DNA of 64,000 nucleotides from Selaginella moellendorffii (lineage: Eukaryota > Streptophyta > Lycopodiopsida > Selaginellales > Selaginellaceae), in NCBI RefSeq assembly GCF_000143415.4, contig NW_003314308.1:303794-367793 (forward strand), written 5' to 3'. Shown here in pieces: positions 10,563-23,469 of the stretch (within the stretch, counting starts at the first letter, position 1; each line of letters starts with the position of its first letter). A program made the position numbers and the translations under genes. The notes below the pieces were generated by a model. The model was not told where the DNA came from, searched no databases, and worked only from the letters and a program-made list of their open reading frames with translations.

Positions 10563-10868
10563 CCACATTCTCCAATTAAACGAGATGCAATTGCTTTTTT
10601 ATTTTTTCATCAAAGCAAGCTTGAACACTTTGGCTATGACCATTGACTACAATCACATAATTACTCACAGTACAATGGTGAAATGTGGTGGTGCTCGTCG
10701 GTAGTGCTAAAGCTTTTGTAGCTCTTGGATCTTTTGCAAGAGCTAAAAGTAGCTCATTGTCGTCAAGATCTACCAAAAGTTAGAAATAAAGAATTCAAAT
10801 CAAATAAACTTTACCTTTGTCTCTAGAAATGACTGATTCCTGCTACTCGCCATGCTCTGGCATAGGCT

Positions 10869-13008
10869 CTAGCACAGTCTCGTGCACAGTCTCGTGTTGC
10901 TTGTCGTGTCCACTTGAAACAAAGAGAAAACTAAATTGAAAGAAAAAAGGAAAGAAAGAATTTTCTTACCTTGCTGCTCTTCAATCACATCCAAAACTTG
11001 GTGGTGATTCAGTTCCTGTTTGTGGATCTCTTCTCTTGGAGAAGGTTGTTGCTGCCTAGGACCACCTAAAATTGAGAAAAGAGAAAAGTCCATTATAAAG
11101 ATTATAAAGTTTTTGGTTTTCTTACCAAAATTTTGTTGTTGCTGCTCATGAATTTGAGTCTGTTGATTGTCATTTCCACCTGAATTGAAGAGTGTTAAAC
11201 CTCCACAAAGCTTTGAATTACCAAAAGAAACAAGATGGCAATCTTGAAGATCCAATGGATCTTCATTTAAAGGTTTACCAGCCTCATAGCACCGTACAAT
11301 ATACTCCGATGCTTTTCTAAATTCGTCCTGGTAGTTTTTCAAACGACCAGTACGATCATACCAGTTATATAGAACATATGACATTGCCATTCTCCTTGCT
11401 TTCCTGGAGTGATCGTACCTGTTAAAAAAAGAGGCATTAATGATAAAATGGTTAGCAAAAACCTAATTGTTCCATGTTTTCCACCCTTTTGTGTCCCGTC
11501 AGCTTCATACAATCTTCCATTGGAGTGTTGCAAATACTCATAGTTGTAATTACTGAGTGTTGAATATCTTTCACTGAAAGGCTCAAACCTAGAGAAAATG
11601 AATTATGAGAAAACAAGAAAGCAGTTAGTTAACTACCTGTTTTTGTGGCAACCAATTTTACTACTTCAGAGATCTTATGCTCTCCTATCCGTGCCCCTCG
11701 ACGGTACCAATTATTAGTCCTGTTGAAACAGTTGTTACAAGCCAGGAAAAACGGCTGCTTGTTCAAGTCCTCCCCATCACCAACTGCTGGATGCTTATCA
11801 AAAAAAAGCTTGAATGCCTTGTAGACTAAGGGAGCAGCTATTTCATAGAGATCCACAGCAGGCTGCCGATCCATGCTCTTACAATTCATTAGATCCACTT
11901 GGTAGTTTTTGGAAACCACGTTGGTTGAATCTGAGGCAAAAAAAATTCTGATTAGAACCGACAAGAACAAAGAAAACAAATAAGAAACTACTCAACTGGA
12001 TATAGCAACCAACAACATCCTCCAAAAGTGTAAAATCAGTGAATCGCACATGTACAAGAAAGAAATTCATGCAGAATAGTACAACTAACCAAAAACAGTC
12101 CATTAGGACTGTTAGGTAGGAACTCTGGCAACGTGAGAACTACCTTAAGCTCAACCATCGACAAGTACACATGCTTTGACCTTGTACTTGTTGGCCTTGT
12201 AGTTTCTAGTGCTGCTTTTTGAATTATATGGCTAGTAGCATTCCTAGAATAAACAAACCAAACCAAACATATTAGAACACAAACCACAACAAAAAGAACA
12301 AAAAAAGCAAGATACCTTGCTGTAAGAAACCTTGGATCATTCAGGATGTCAACTTCTTCTTCTAAAACTCCTGTTCTTGCAACTCGGGCTTCTCTTGCCA
12401 GCTTCAATACTCAGTTAAAGCAAAAAAACATATCCCTCAGAGTTGCTGGAGGGTAAGGCTTCCCATCGTCTCTCAAAACATGCTTGTAGAACAATGCAAG
12501 CTGGTGGGAGACCTCCTACAATCAGAGAAAGATTTAGTCATAAAAATCAAAAGAAAAAATAAGAAACAACCTTTGCAGGAAGTTCCTCAATCAGTCTCAA
12601 ATCCTGTAAGGAAAACTCTGGGCCCTATGCCTTGCGCCATGCATAAAACTTTGATGTTGCCCACTCATTCTTCTTTCGGGTCCCTGCTGGTATAACCAAT
12701 TCCAATGGGTTCTCGTCCTCCTCATTCGGAACAATTTGTCGAAAATGTTGGCAGCCAACCTGCATCAACAAACAATTTCAACCTGGAGCATCTAACCAAA
12801 AAGCACTTACCTCTCTCCGACCATGCCGACCACGCCCACTACGCCCACCGTGATTCCTCCAAGGACAAACCTATCAAACTCAAACGATTGCAAGTGAGTA
12901 AGCAAGAATACATAATAACTAGAGAACTGAATTCAAGAAAGGAGCTGCGTTCTCAACAAGATCAGCAGCATTCTGGGACAATCCCAGATCAAATGAAGGA
13001 GGATCCAT
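10869..13008 (-). pseudogene. Decayed multi-exon gene resembling tyrosine-recombinase / DUF3504 proteins
   Basis: Starting at an ATG at 13008, consistent GT-AG splices join exons at 13008-12928, 12870-12811 (Arg/Gly-rich), 12759-12571, 12515-12316 and from 12243 onward, with further exons down to a stop at 10869. The product contains KKNEWATSKFYAWRKA, then DDGKPYPPATLRDMFFCF, then VDILNDPRFLTAR, then DFTLLEDVVGCYIQL, then PFFLACNNCFNRTNNWYRRG. This order matches the N-terminal and core parts of KIAA1958/ZMYM/QRICH1-type DUF3504 proteins, which descend from Crypton tyrosine recombinases. Two in-frame stops (near 12610 and 12412) and a frameshift near 12090 break it. The catalytic Arg region looks deleted and I cannot find H-x-x-R or the Tyr. 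The last third is Gln-rich and unrecognised. Splicing and family are my reading, not a search result. Confidence 0.5.
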
Positions 13009-13967
13009 CTACAGATAGACAAAATCGAGAGGATTGAGAAGGAAAAACTATGAAATCCAGAGAAAACCAGGAAATGAGGGCAAACCGGGATTATCAACTC
13101 TCAAGCTGCTCTCGATGCACACAAGCTCCTATTGCCTTGAGTGCCACAAGAAACCACTGCAAAATTCCTGAAACACACGGACAAGGAGCAGATCTGGATC
13201 AATCTAGCTACTATGCCTCAGATCTGACCTTGGCAAGCTGGTGCCGCCCTGCCGCTGCTGCTGACGCCTTGTTGCTACTGCTGCTGCTGACGCCTTGTTG
13301 CTACTGCTTCCGCCTTGCCACTACTGCTATTGCTTCCAAGAGAATCTGACAGCCTCACAGCGTCGGCACAAAAAACCCTAAAACCCTAGAAAACATGTTA
13401 TATATGACTTTTAGCCACGTGTTCTATGTTCATTTGACCACTCCCATCCTCGAATAACGTTATTCCATGTGTCCGTTAACGGTCTCGCCACAGCCCATTA
13501 AGGCCGTTCCTGGGCACGGGCTCGCACGTTCCCTCCAGAACGCACTCGCCGGGCTAACGCCTGGCTCGCCCGTTCTGGGCGGGAACATGCTCGCCCTACC
13601 TGGGAACTCCTTCTTCAAGGGGTACAACACACCTCAGTCCAAATGCTTTTACGAATCCCTTAAGACCATTCCTTGACTCTACCCAAGTTATCCAGCATTT
13701 CAAGACTTCGATAATCCAATGACCCGTAAATTCCTATCTTGAGGTGCTAGCTCGTTGGAAATACAACTTCGTGTATTCATGTCCTACTCATAAGGACCAC
13801 CACCTCGCTTACAAGTTCACACATGAACTGTAGTGGAGAGTCATGTCTTCCCGACTTGCTACTCCTCAAGGACAGACCCACTCCTAGGACCTTCCGATGC
13901 CAAAACCAGTGGTGATATACTTAAGCACCAATAAAAGTTAGACTAAGGAATAGCTCCGATACCAAAT

Positions 13968-15544
13968 TGTAAGCGATTAAATTTTTCATTCTACTTTAGT
14001 CACTTAACCACACCTCCGACCACTTGGAAGAGTTTCACTCACAACCTCCATAAGTCCTATTTTGGACTTAGGGACTTATTAGCCCCAAGAATGGCATCCA
14101 TGCCACTCAACCATTGCACTTGGTCCAAGTGCTCCACATGTCCGATCCCATGACCAACACCCCAAGGTACCACCAACATATCAGCCCGTTATGCTAAGGC
14201 CATCCCCATTCGCCTTAGTCACACCGGTGGTCTAACACCACCTACATCATAGTCCCGTCTCTCAAAGACTGGGCCATCCATCCATGAGTGATCATCCTAG
14301 ATCCACTCCTTAGCATCCTTAGGATGCCCGCAAACCTGGGGAATAGCCTTCCCCAATATCCTTTTTCCGGTCCTCACCAAGTCCCTTTCTGCCCATGGCC
14401 GTGTTCGCCAACACTGCCACTGGATCGAGGCCCACAGGCTCGACCACTAAGTCCCACAGTCCTTTGGGACTTCCTCACCACATGACTATATCCTTGGTCA
14501 CTACACTAGAGGGCTACTCCTCTTCCTTTCCACAGTCTGGGACTTTGGGACAACATTTCGGAACACCGTGGCCCTATGCGGGCCTCATGGGTACTCTCCC
14601 TGCCTTTTGCCTTTGGGTGCTCTAGCCACAGGCTTAAAGTGAGGTTTTGTTAAGCCACGCCAGGTATCCAAGTAGGTAGTGCCACCCACATTTGGACTGG
14701 GAGCATCAACCATTCGATTTCCCGGGGGAACTAGAGCCGGCTCTTGAACACTTCACCAAGTTACCCCGTTTGTTGGTCCGTATTCACTTTAGTCTTGGAC
14801 TTCCCAGTGGTCAGCTCATCACCCAACACTGGGTATGGCCTTCCTGGGCCAAACTGGCCTTTCCTGGCCAAATTGGCTTCATTGGGCTCCAACCCCCACA
14901 CTCTCCCTACTATACTGTTAGAACCCCCCGCAGCCCCCCCGCCCCCCCCGGGGGACGATCACTTTGGGCTTTCACCCAACAGCCTATATTAGTATTCGGA
15001 CTCAGACTCGGACTTGAACTTGGACTCGGACTCGGTCTCGGTTCCGGTTTCAGACTCGGACTCGGTCTCAGTCTTGGTCTCAGTCTCGGTCTCGGTTCCA
15101 TCTCGGACTCCATCTCGGGTCCATCTCGAACTCCATCTCGGACTCCATCTCGGGTCCATCTCAGACTCCATTTCGAACTCTATCTCGGGTTCAGGTCCAT
15201 CTCGGACTCCATCTCGGGTCCATCTCGAGTCCATCTCGGACTCCATCTCGGGTCTATCTCAGACTCCATCTCGAGTCCATCTCGGGTCCATCTCAGACTC
15301 CATCTCGGACTCCATCTTGGACTCCATCTTGAGTCCATCTCGAATCCCTTTTCTAGAGACTCACTTATCACTCACTTTGTGCTTGTTCCTCGAGCACTTT
15401 GTTGGGAGTTCCACTCCCATTCTCGACCTTTCAAGTAGGAGCTTTTGGTCCAAATGTGTAACGCTCGTTTGGCTTTCACTTCAGCCACTACCACGTGGCA
15501 CCCTTCCGGCTCCACTTTGGGGCCTAGGGATTTTGTGTCTCACA
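13968..15544 (-). repeat. LTR of LARD-like copy 1 (5' LTR)
   Basis: 1577 bp. On the plus strand it starts TGTAAGCG and ends GTGTCTCACA. The GACTC-rich tract covers about 14992-15350. Immediately to its left (about 13951-13966) is the complement of the primer-binding site. Confidence 0.88.
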
Positions 15545-15656
15545 GTTTGGACATCGAGATGTATCCGGGAAATGAAGAGTCACACGAGTAACGAAGGGAC
15601 CTTGCGTGAATAAATTAGAAATAGATATATTAATTAGGGTTTAGACCTGACCCCTC

Positions 15657-17427
15657 TATAAGTGACTAATTTTTCCATTCTACTTTAGTCACTTAACCAT
15701 ACCTCCGACCACTTGGAGGAGTCTCATTCACAACCTCCATAAGTCCAATTCAGGACTTGGGGCTTGCTTGCCCCGAAAATGGCATCCATGCCACTCAACC
15801 TTTGCATTTGGTCCAAGTGCTCCACGTGTCCGATCCCATAATTGACACCCCAAGGTACCACCAACATGTCAGCCCGTTACGCTAGGCCATGCCCATTCAC
15901 CTTGGTCACATCGGTGGTCCAACACCACATGCATTGCAATCCCGTCTTTCCAAGATGGGGCCATCCGTCCATGAGTGGTCATCTCATATCCACTCCTTAG
16001 CATCCTTAGAATGCCTGCAGACATGGGGAATAGCCTTCCCCAATATCTTCTTTCTGGTCTTCACCAAGTCCTTTTTTGTCCATGGCCGTGCTCACCAACA
16101 CGGCCATTAGATCAAGGCCCACAGGCCCAACCACTAAGTCCCATGGTCCTCTAGGACTTCCTCACTATGTGACTAGGTCTTTGGTCACCACACCAAAGGG
16201 CTACTCCTCTTCCTTTCCACAGTTTGGGACTTTGGGACAACATTTCGGAACACCGTGGCCCTACGCAGGCCTCATGGGTACTCTCCCCACCTTCCGCCTT
16301 TGGGTGCTCTAGCCATGGGCTTAGAGCGAGGTTCCATTGAGTCACGCCAGATATCCAAGTAGGTAGTGCCACCCACACTTGGACTGGGAGCATCAACCAT
16401 TCGATCTCCCGGGGGAACTAAAGCCGGCTCTTGAACACTTCACCAAGCTACCCCGCTTGTCGGTCCGTATTCACTCTAGTTTTGAACTTCCTAGTGGTTA
16501 TCCCATCACCCAACACCTGGGTACAGCCTTCCTGGGACAAACTGGCCTTTCCTAGCCAAACTGGCTCCACTGGAGTCCTCCCCCTTACTATACTTTTGAA
16601 GCTCACCAAACCCCCCAGGGTCTGGGAGACAAATGCTTTGGGCTTTCACCCTCTCAGACTCAAACTCGGACTTGGACTCGGACTCAGACTCGGACTCAGA
16701 CTTGAACTCGGACTCAAACTCAGGCTTGGTCTCAGCCTTGGCCTCGATCTCGGTCTCAATCCCGATCTCGGTCTCAATCTCGGTCTCGGTCTCAGTCTCG
16801 GTCCCGGTCTCAGTCTCGACCTCGGACTCCATCTCGGGTCCTTCTCGGACTCCATCTCAGATTCCATTTCGGGTCCATCTCGGACTCCATCTCGGACTCT
16901 GTCTCGGTCCATCTCGGACTCCATCTCAGACTCCATCTTGGGTCCATCTCGGACTCCAACTTGGGTCCATCTCGAGTCCATCTTGGACTCCATCTCAGAC
17001 TCCATCTCGGGTCCATCTCAGACTCCAACTCGGGTCCATCTCGGGTCCATCTCGGACTCCATCTTGATTCCATCTCGGACTCTAACTCAGGTCCATCTCA
17101 GGTCCATCTCAGACTCCATCTCAGACTCCATCTCGGGTCCATCTTGGACTCCAACTCGGGCCCATCTCGGGTCCATCTCGGACTCCATCTCGGACTCATC
17201 CACGTGTCACATGGTGGTCCTTTTTGGGTCCCTTTTTGGAGCCTCGCTTATTGCTTGCTTCGTACTCATTCCTCGAGCCCTTCGTTGGGAATTCCACTCC
17301 CACTCTCGACCTTTTAAGTTGGAGCTTTTGGTCCAAACGTGTTACACTCGTTTGGCTTTTGCTTCGGCCGCTACCACGTGGCACCCTTCCGGCTCCACTT
17401 TGGGGCCTAGGGATTTTGTGTCTCACA
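15657..17427 (-). repeat. LTR of LARD-like copy 2 (3' LTR)
   Basis: 1771 bp, the longest of the six LTRs, because its GACTC-rich minisatellite (about 16655-17205) is the most expanded. The repeat has two parts: a GGACTC hexamer run, then CATCTCGGACTC (12 bp) and CATCTCGGGTC (11 bp) units. Confidence 0.88.
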
Positions 17428-20400
17428 ACTCCACCACCTATAGACAAGGTTCGATGTCCTCATTGAACAGTAAACCCTTTTATAAAGTAACACCCACATG
17501 TATTATCGTTTCCATCCTTGGCACCCGGCCAATATTTGTCTATGGTTTGACACCGAAGGCTCACCATGCCTTGTCCATCCTTTAAGGAGCATAGTCTCTC
17601 CAACATAGAGACTTATTCGACCACCTGAGGTGGTTTGCTCCCTTTTATTGGTTCAGTTTTCGCTAAACCCGTTAGAGACACCTTCTCTAACTCAATCCCA
17701 CTACTCATTTTCGAGTAGTCTCAAATTCCATCGACATAACCTTTGCACTTTGAAACTTTTACTTTTGACTTCTTGAAGTCAATTTCTTAGGTGTCTTCGA
17801 CACTTTGCATTACACATCTTGTGCAACTCCACTTCCCCATCCTAAGAAGTTCTTTACTTGAGGGCACCATCATCCTCTCTTCTATTTCATGCCTACTTGG
17901 GCACTAAGTTTTAGTTATCAAAATTTGTGTTAAGGCTGTCCATGGCCCTATCATTTGGTTACCTTACCGCTCCCTCCCTTGGAACTTCCACTTTCGCCAA
18001 ATCGGAGCAATTGAGAATCCATCTTTGGAAACACCTTGCCTTTCCCACAATTTGTTAGCCCCTAACACATTAGTGTTCTTGGCCTAACTTTGCCTTTTGG
18101 ATTCTTTCCCATGGTTCCCATGGCTTTTTTCTTAGCCATTAGTTTTTTGCTTCTATCCTTGATTGTTGCATCGGATCACTACTTCCATTCTCGAGGTATC
18201 CTTTCAATTCCATAGCAAAGACTTTGTTTTGCCAAGTCCAGAGGGTGTTTACCCCTAGTATGTCTCTTTATCATTTTCTACTATGGCTTTATTCATAACC
18301 CAATTTAGTGACCCTCTCATAAGTCTTTTATAGAGATTACTTTCCTCGGATTCACTATGCCATCGCATAGGCATTGGTTATTTCCCTTAGGTGTTCTTCC
18401 CACTTGGTCATCTTGACCAAGCCACACCATCATAAACAGTTCAAATCAACACTTTGAACCAGGAACTTCATTCCTTAGCCAACCAAGGACCTTATCATTA
18501 TTTAGCCACAAGATCACCTAGTGATCTCACTTTGGCACCTTAACAGAGTTGTCAAGAGGTACTTTGTCTTTTAGATCTTCAAGTTGTTGACCATGACCCC
18601 GGGGGCATCCCCACACTTGGCAGTGCACCCATGCCAGCCCTTACGGCCAAGGGTCCATAGCAACTGAGATTAGGTGTCCCTATCTCACTCACCACGTCCT
18701 TGGTGCCACTTGCACCAAATGTTCAAGTTAGATATGTCGAGCTTTCACACTAAGCAATTTAACTGTGCATCACCACTCCAAGGCATCCCTCGCTTGGTGG
18801 TGTGCCCAAACCAGTCTCTTCACTGAGAGTCCATGACCACCGAAAAATGAGTGTCCTCATATTCCAAACCATCACCATGCCCTAGTGATTTGGGACTCGA
18901 ACCCAAGCACTAGAAGGTCGGGACTCCAACCCAACCTTCGTATATGCATCTACGGATGGCATCGCCTAGGATGCCTGGCATGACTCCCCACGCCGGTGCA
19001 CCAACTTATACTTAAAGAGCGTTATAGATCACAACTTAGGAACCTAGTTCCTCCGCACTGCCAAGCCCTTTCACTTGACATGTCTGTGATCATGCATGGA
19101 CTCCTCCATGCTTGGCCCCATGGCCACCCTTTTTGAAGGCAGCACCTTCAAGTAGGGTATTTATTCCCCTGACTTGTTAATCTCATCTAGCAAGTCATCT
19201 GGCCACCGTAACATGGTTCATGCATAAGCGTGAAAGTCCTTAACCATCGATTTTCATCAAAGCCCTCTCTTTGAACACTCGGGAACTACTTCCCCAACCT
19301 TGATGCCCTCGCCTCATGGCAAGCTTCAAAACCACGCTTCTGCTGCGCCACTCCAATTTCGCGCGCTCTAAGAACCTTTTACACTTGCCTTTCTAGGTAC
19401 TTATCTACCTAGAATTGTCTTCAGGAACCTTCAAGGAACTTTGTTCCTTAGCTTGCTAAGGCTTATCTTTTTTTGCAAGCTCCCTAATCACCATATGGTT
19501 TAATTTGGATAATTCCACATTTTAAACTCTCCATGGCATCGCGTTCGTTAATAACAACCCGCTCGAGCACCCACTTGATTCTCCACTCCCAACTCGTATA
19601 ACCACCCTTGGTTATGCCCTTTGATTTCTATGGTTCGGTTCCATCCCTTTACTACTTTGCTTTTTGGCCTCATATATTTCCTTCAGTTATTCTCCTCTAG
19701 ACTAGGAGGATAGCTTGGCACTTTCTACTATTCCTTAGCAAGTATTCATAAGGATGAACGTACCTGATAGCTTAGGGAGTAGTTCCTCAATCCAGGTATG
19801 CTCACCTTGTAATCCCATACACCAGGATTACATTGCTACTCATGGGCCTTTATATGCCCATCATTAGCCTTGCCAAAATCCCTTTTTGGCTTTGTCAAAT
19901 TCGGGTAGAGAGATTTTTCCCGTCTCTGCAATCTTAGACATTTGGATAGCACCTTCTATCTATCATTTGCTAGGGACTTTGTCCCTTGGGCCTTATTCAT
20001 TGCCCTCATGACACAAACACCATCTCTTGGTGTTCTAGAGTGCTTAGGTGTCCTAATGATGACCTTTTTGACAATGAGCATTCCTTTTACGACATTGATT
20101 TACTATATCGTAACATAAGCAATTTATCCCCCATAAGGGTATATCCAACTTCTTTATCCCAATAAAAATCTTAGGTAGTTATCTTCTACCAAATTAACCA
20201 ATTATTTTGCACCTTTTGCTTAGTTACCTCATAGTTGTCAAGTCCTACAACACATTGCTAGTGCTTCCACACTTCCATCATTATTTGGGTCACCACACTC
20301 TAATCACCTGCCTTCTAGCTTAGGCTAAATGTGGCAAGGCGTGTTTCTTTGAGGTTAAGTTGGCGAGTTTATGAAAAACCCTTCCAAATGAATCTAATGG

Positions 20401-21468
20401 AAATGGGAATGGCATAGGTGTTTCCACACCATCGGCTCCACAAACCTACCTCTATGACACTTCTTACTTGTGTCTAGGTTTTTGCCAAGACGAATATAAT
20501 GGTCTCTTATGCCAACTATCCATTAGCATTACACTATAAGATTTATGCACAACTTTGTGTCAAAGTTGTTTTCTTCGAGAAACTCTTTCCCACGATTTTA
20601 GCATGGCATATTCTGCCATCAATGAGATACCCATTATTCTCATGCTTGGATCTTAATATCCTCCCCATTCCTCGTGGGGTACAACACACTTTAGTCCAAA
20701 TACTTCCATCAATCCCTTAGGATTATTCCTCGACTCTACTTGAGTCATCCCGCTTTTTGGACTTTGCTAATCAAACGACCGTGTGGTCCTACTTTTGAGG
20801 TGCTAGCTCACTGAAATACAACTTCATGTATTCATGTCCTACTCACAAGGACCGTCTTTGCAAGTGTTACTCTAACACTTGATTTTGTTATCTGGGGCCA
20901 ACTTTTGCCCCTTATGACTACTTGTTTATGTGATGAGAATATCAACTCATCCTCTAAGTGCACCCCCAACTCCTTGGGTTGTTCCTGCATTTATTAAAGA
21001 TAGCCCCGCTACCATTTCAAGGACTTGTGTCCTCTTCCGTATTTGACATCTCGTGGTCATTACTTCTAGTCTCACATTCATGAGCACCAACCTCAACTAT
21101 ATGAGGATAATCTTGTCACTCCTTTATTGCTTTGGAGTCTTTATCTTTCCCGTGATCCTAACTGTAGTTGTTTACCACAACTACATTAGCTGGTTTTCTA
21201 AGTCAAACGCTCATCTAGATCCCATCCTCAACTCTCTGAGGAAACCTTTATACTGTTCCCAAGATCCCATAGTCGTTCCATTATTGCCCCTTTTATGTCC
21301 ACTACATCACCCCAAGTTCACATATGAACTTGAGTGGAGAGCTATGTCCTCTCGACATGCTACTCCTCAAGGATAGGCCCACTCCTAAGACCTTCTGATG
21401 CCAACATCAATAGTGATATACTTGAGCACCAATAAAAGTCGAACTAAGGAACAGCTCCGATACCAAGT

Positions 21469-23127
21469 TGTAAGCAACTAATTTTTCTATTCTACTTTAG
21501 TCACTTAACCATACCTCCGACCACTTGGAGGAGTCTCATTCACAACCTCCATAAGTCCAATTTAGGACTTGGGGCTTGCTTGCCCCGAAAATGGCATCCA
21601 TGCCACTCAACCTTTGCACTTGGTCCAAGTGCTCCACGTGTCCGATCCCATGATCGACACCCCAAGGTACCACCAACATGTCAGCCTGTTATGTTAGGCC
21701 ATGCCCATTCACATTGGTCACATCGGTGGTCCAACACCACATGCATTGCAATCCCGTCTTTCCAAGATGGGGCCATCCGTCCATGTGTGGTCATCTCATA
21801 TTCACTCCTTAGCATCCTTAGAATGCCCGCAGACATGGGGAATAGCCTTCCCCAATATCTTCTTTCTGGTCCTCACCAAGTCCTTTTCTGTCCATGGCCG
21901 TGCTCACCAACACGGCCATTGGATCAAGGCCCACAGGCTTGACCACTAAGTCCCATGGTCCTCTAGGACTTCCTCACCGTGTGACTGGGTCCTTGTTCAC
22001 CACACCAGAGGGCTACTCCTCTTCCTTTCCACAGTCTGGGACTTTGGGACAACATTTCGGAACACCGTGGCCTTACGCGGGCCTCATAGGTACTCTCCCC
22101 GCCTTCCGCCTTTGGGTGCTCTAGCCACGGGCTTAGAGCGAGGTTTCATTGAGCCACGCCAGGTATCCAAGTAGGTAGTGCCACCCACACTTGGACTGGG
22201 AGCATCGGCCATTCAATCTCCCGGGGGAACTAAAGCCGGCTCTTGAACACTTCACCAAGTTACCCCGCTTGTTAGTCTGTATTCACTCTAGTTTTGAACT
22301 TCCTAGTGGTTATCCCATCACCCAACACCTGGGTACAGCCTTCTTGGGACAAACTGGCCTTTCCTGGCCAAACTGGCTCGAGTCCTCCCCCTTACTATAC
22401 TTTTGGAGCTCACCAACCCCCCAAGGTCTGGGAGACGAACGCTTTGGGCTTTCACCCTCTCAGACTCAAACTCGGACTTGGACTCGGACTCAGACTCGGA
22501 CTCAGACTCAGACTCAGACTTGGACTCGAGCTCGGTCTCGGCCTCAGCCTCGGTCTCGGTCTCAATCCCGATCTCGGTCTCGGTCTCGGTCTCGGTCCCG
22601 GTCTCGGTCTTGACCTCGGACTCCATCTTGGGTCCTTCTCGAACTCCATCTCGGATTCCATCTCAGTCCATCTCGGACTCCATCTCGAACTCCATCTCGG
22701 TCCATCTCGGACTCCATCTCAAACTCCATCTCGGACTCCATCTTGGGTCCATCTCGGACTCCAACTCAAGTCCATCTCGGGTCCATCTCGGACTCCATCT
22801 CGGGTCCATCTCGGGTCCATCTCGAACTCCATCTCGGACTCCATCTTGATTCCATCTTGAACTCCATCTCGAGTCCATCTTGGGTCCATCTCGGACTCAT
22901 CCACATGTCACGTGGTGGTCTTTTTGGGTCCCTTTTTGGAGCCTCGCTTATTGCTCGCTTCATACTCGTTCCTCGAGCCCTTCATTGGGAGTTCCACTCC
23001 CACTCTCGACCTTTCAAGTCGGAGCTTTTGGTCCAAATGTGTTACACTCGTTTGGCTTTCGCTTCGGCCACTACCACGTGGCACCCTTCCGGCTCCACTT
23101 TGGGGCCTAGGGATTTTGTGTCTCACA
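21469..23127 (-). repeat. LTR of LARD-like copy 2 (5' LTR)
   Basis: 1659 bp with the same ends as the other LTRs and a GACTC-rich tract at about 22465-22900. It differs from its partner at 15657-17427 mainly in repeat length. Confidence 0.88.
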
Positions 23128-23469
23128 CCCTCCCACATGTTTTTGATGAGCTTGTTGTTCTGGCATCTGTGGATTTTTTAGACAAGGATTCTGTGCTGTC
23201 GGCAGTTGTTGTACTCGACGTTCAGTGTCTGTAAGGTGCAGAGCAGGATCTACCTTCTCTTGATGAGGTTCACGAAGCTCAAAAACTTGAGCCATGGATA
23301 CGAAGGCTTTGAGATGGGTTTGAGAATTCTACATCCCTTGCTGATGACTTGCCATTTTGGCATTTACATTCTCAGTATCGCTTTGAAGATGGCCTTATTT
23401 ATTTTGTGGGGACAGATCCTAATGATCATTTACGGATGGTGGTGCCTTCTGTCTTTATTCTGAGGTTTT

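Larger units (their letters stand above)
10353..13612 (-). mobile_element. 3.26 kb insertion in LARD-like copy 1, candidate tyrosine-recombinase (Crypton-like) element
   Basis: LARD-like copies 2 and 3 read straight across the place where this block interrupts copy 1 (between CTCCCCATCC and AAGGGGTACAAC), so it is an insertion. TCCTT occurs at both ends (10348-10352 and 13608-13612), a possible target duplication. No good terminal inverted repeats are visible: only a weak, gapped match between the ends (CAGGTTGTGG at the left against the complement of CCTACCTG at the right). The block carries one multi-exon decayed gene on the minus strand, a minisatellite, and CTG-rich low-complexity DNA near 13240-13340. 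Assignment to a transposon class is inference from the gene alone. Confidence 0.5.
7150..15544 (-). mobile_element. LARD-like non-coding LTR retrotransposon, copy 1, with a nested insertion
   Basis: LTRs at 7150-8260 and 13968-15544 bound an internal region that lacks any recognisable gag or pol. The element reads on the minus strand: the primer-binding site, complementary to the 3' end of initiator tRNA-Met with one mismatch, is directly left of 13968. Flanks are GTCTG (7145-7149) and GTTTG (15545-15549), a 5-bp target duplication with one change. The internal region carries a 3.26 kb insertion (10353-13612) and has lost about 1.6 kb relative to copy 2. The left LTR is short because most of its minisatellite is missing. 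Confidence 0.85.
15657..23127 (-). mobile_element. LARD-like non-coding LTR retrotransposon, copy 2
   Basis: 7471 bp with LTRs at 15657-17427 and 21469-23127 and an exact 5-bp target duplication CCCTC (15652-15656 and 23128-23132). The internal 4041 bp match the internal 4056 bp of copy 3 in length and order, yet contain no frame over about 110 codons and no gag or pol motif. The primer-binding site complement (GCTCCGATACCA) sits just left of 21469. The element depends on proteins from elsewhere. The first LTR base pair has changed from TG to TA at 15657. Confidence 0.9.

Noticed and set aside
13370-13392. Telomere-like CCCTAAAACCCTAG near the end of the 3.26-kb insertion
   Set aside because: Only two units; too short to be a telomeric or interstitial telomere array.
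16431-17585. Long frames (up to 384 codons) across the LTR minisatellites on both strands, e.g. Gly-Leu, Ser-Asp or Arg-Ser repeats
   Set aside because: The GGACTC/CATCTCGGACTC repeat is open in nearly every frame, so the frames are a by-product of repeat composition. The same happens in all six LTRs and the frames are not conserved in length.
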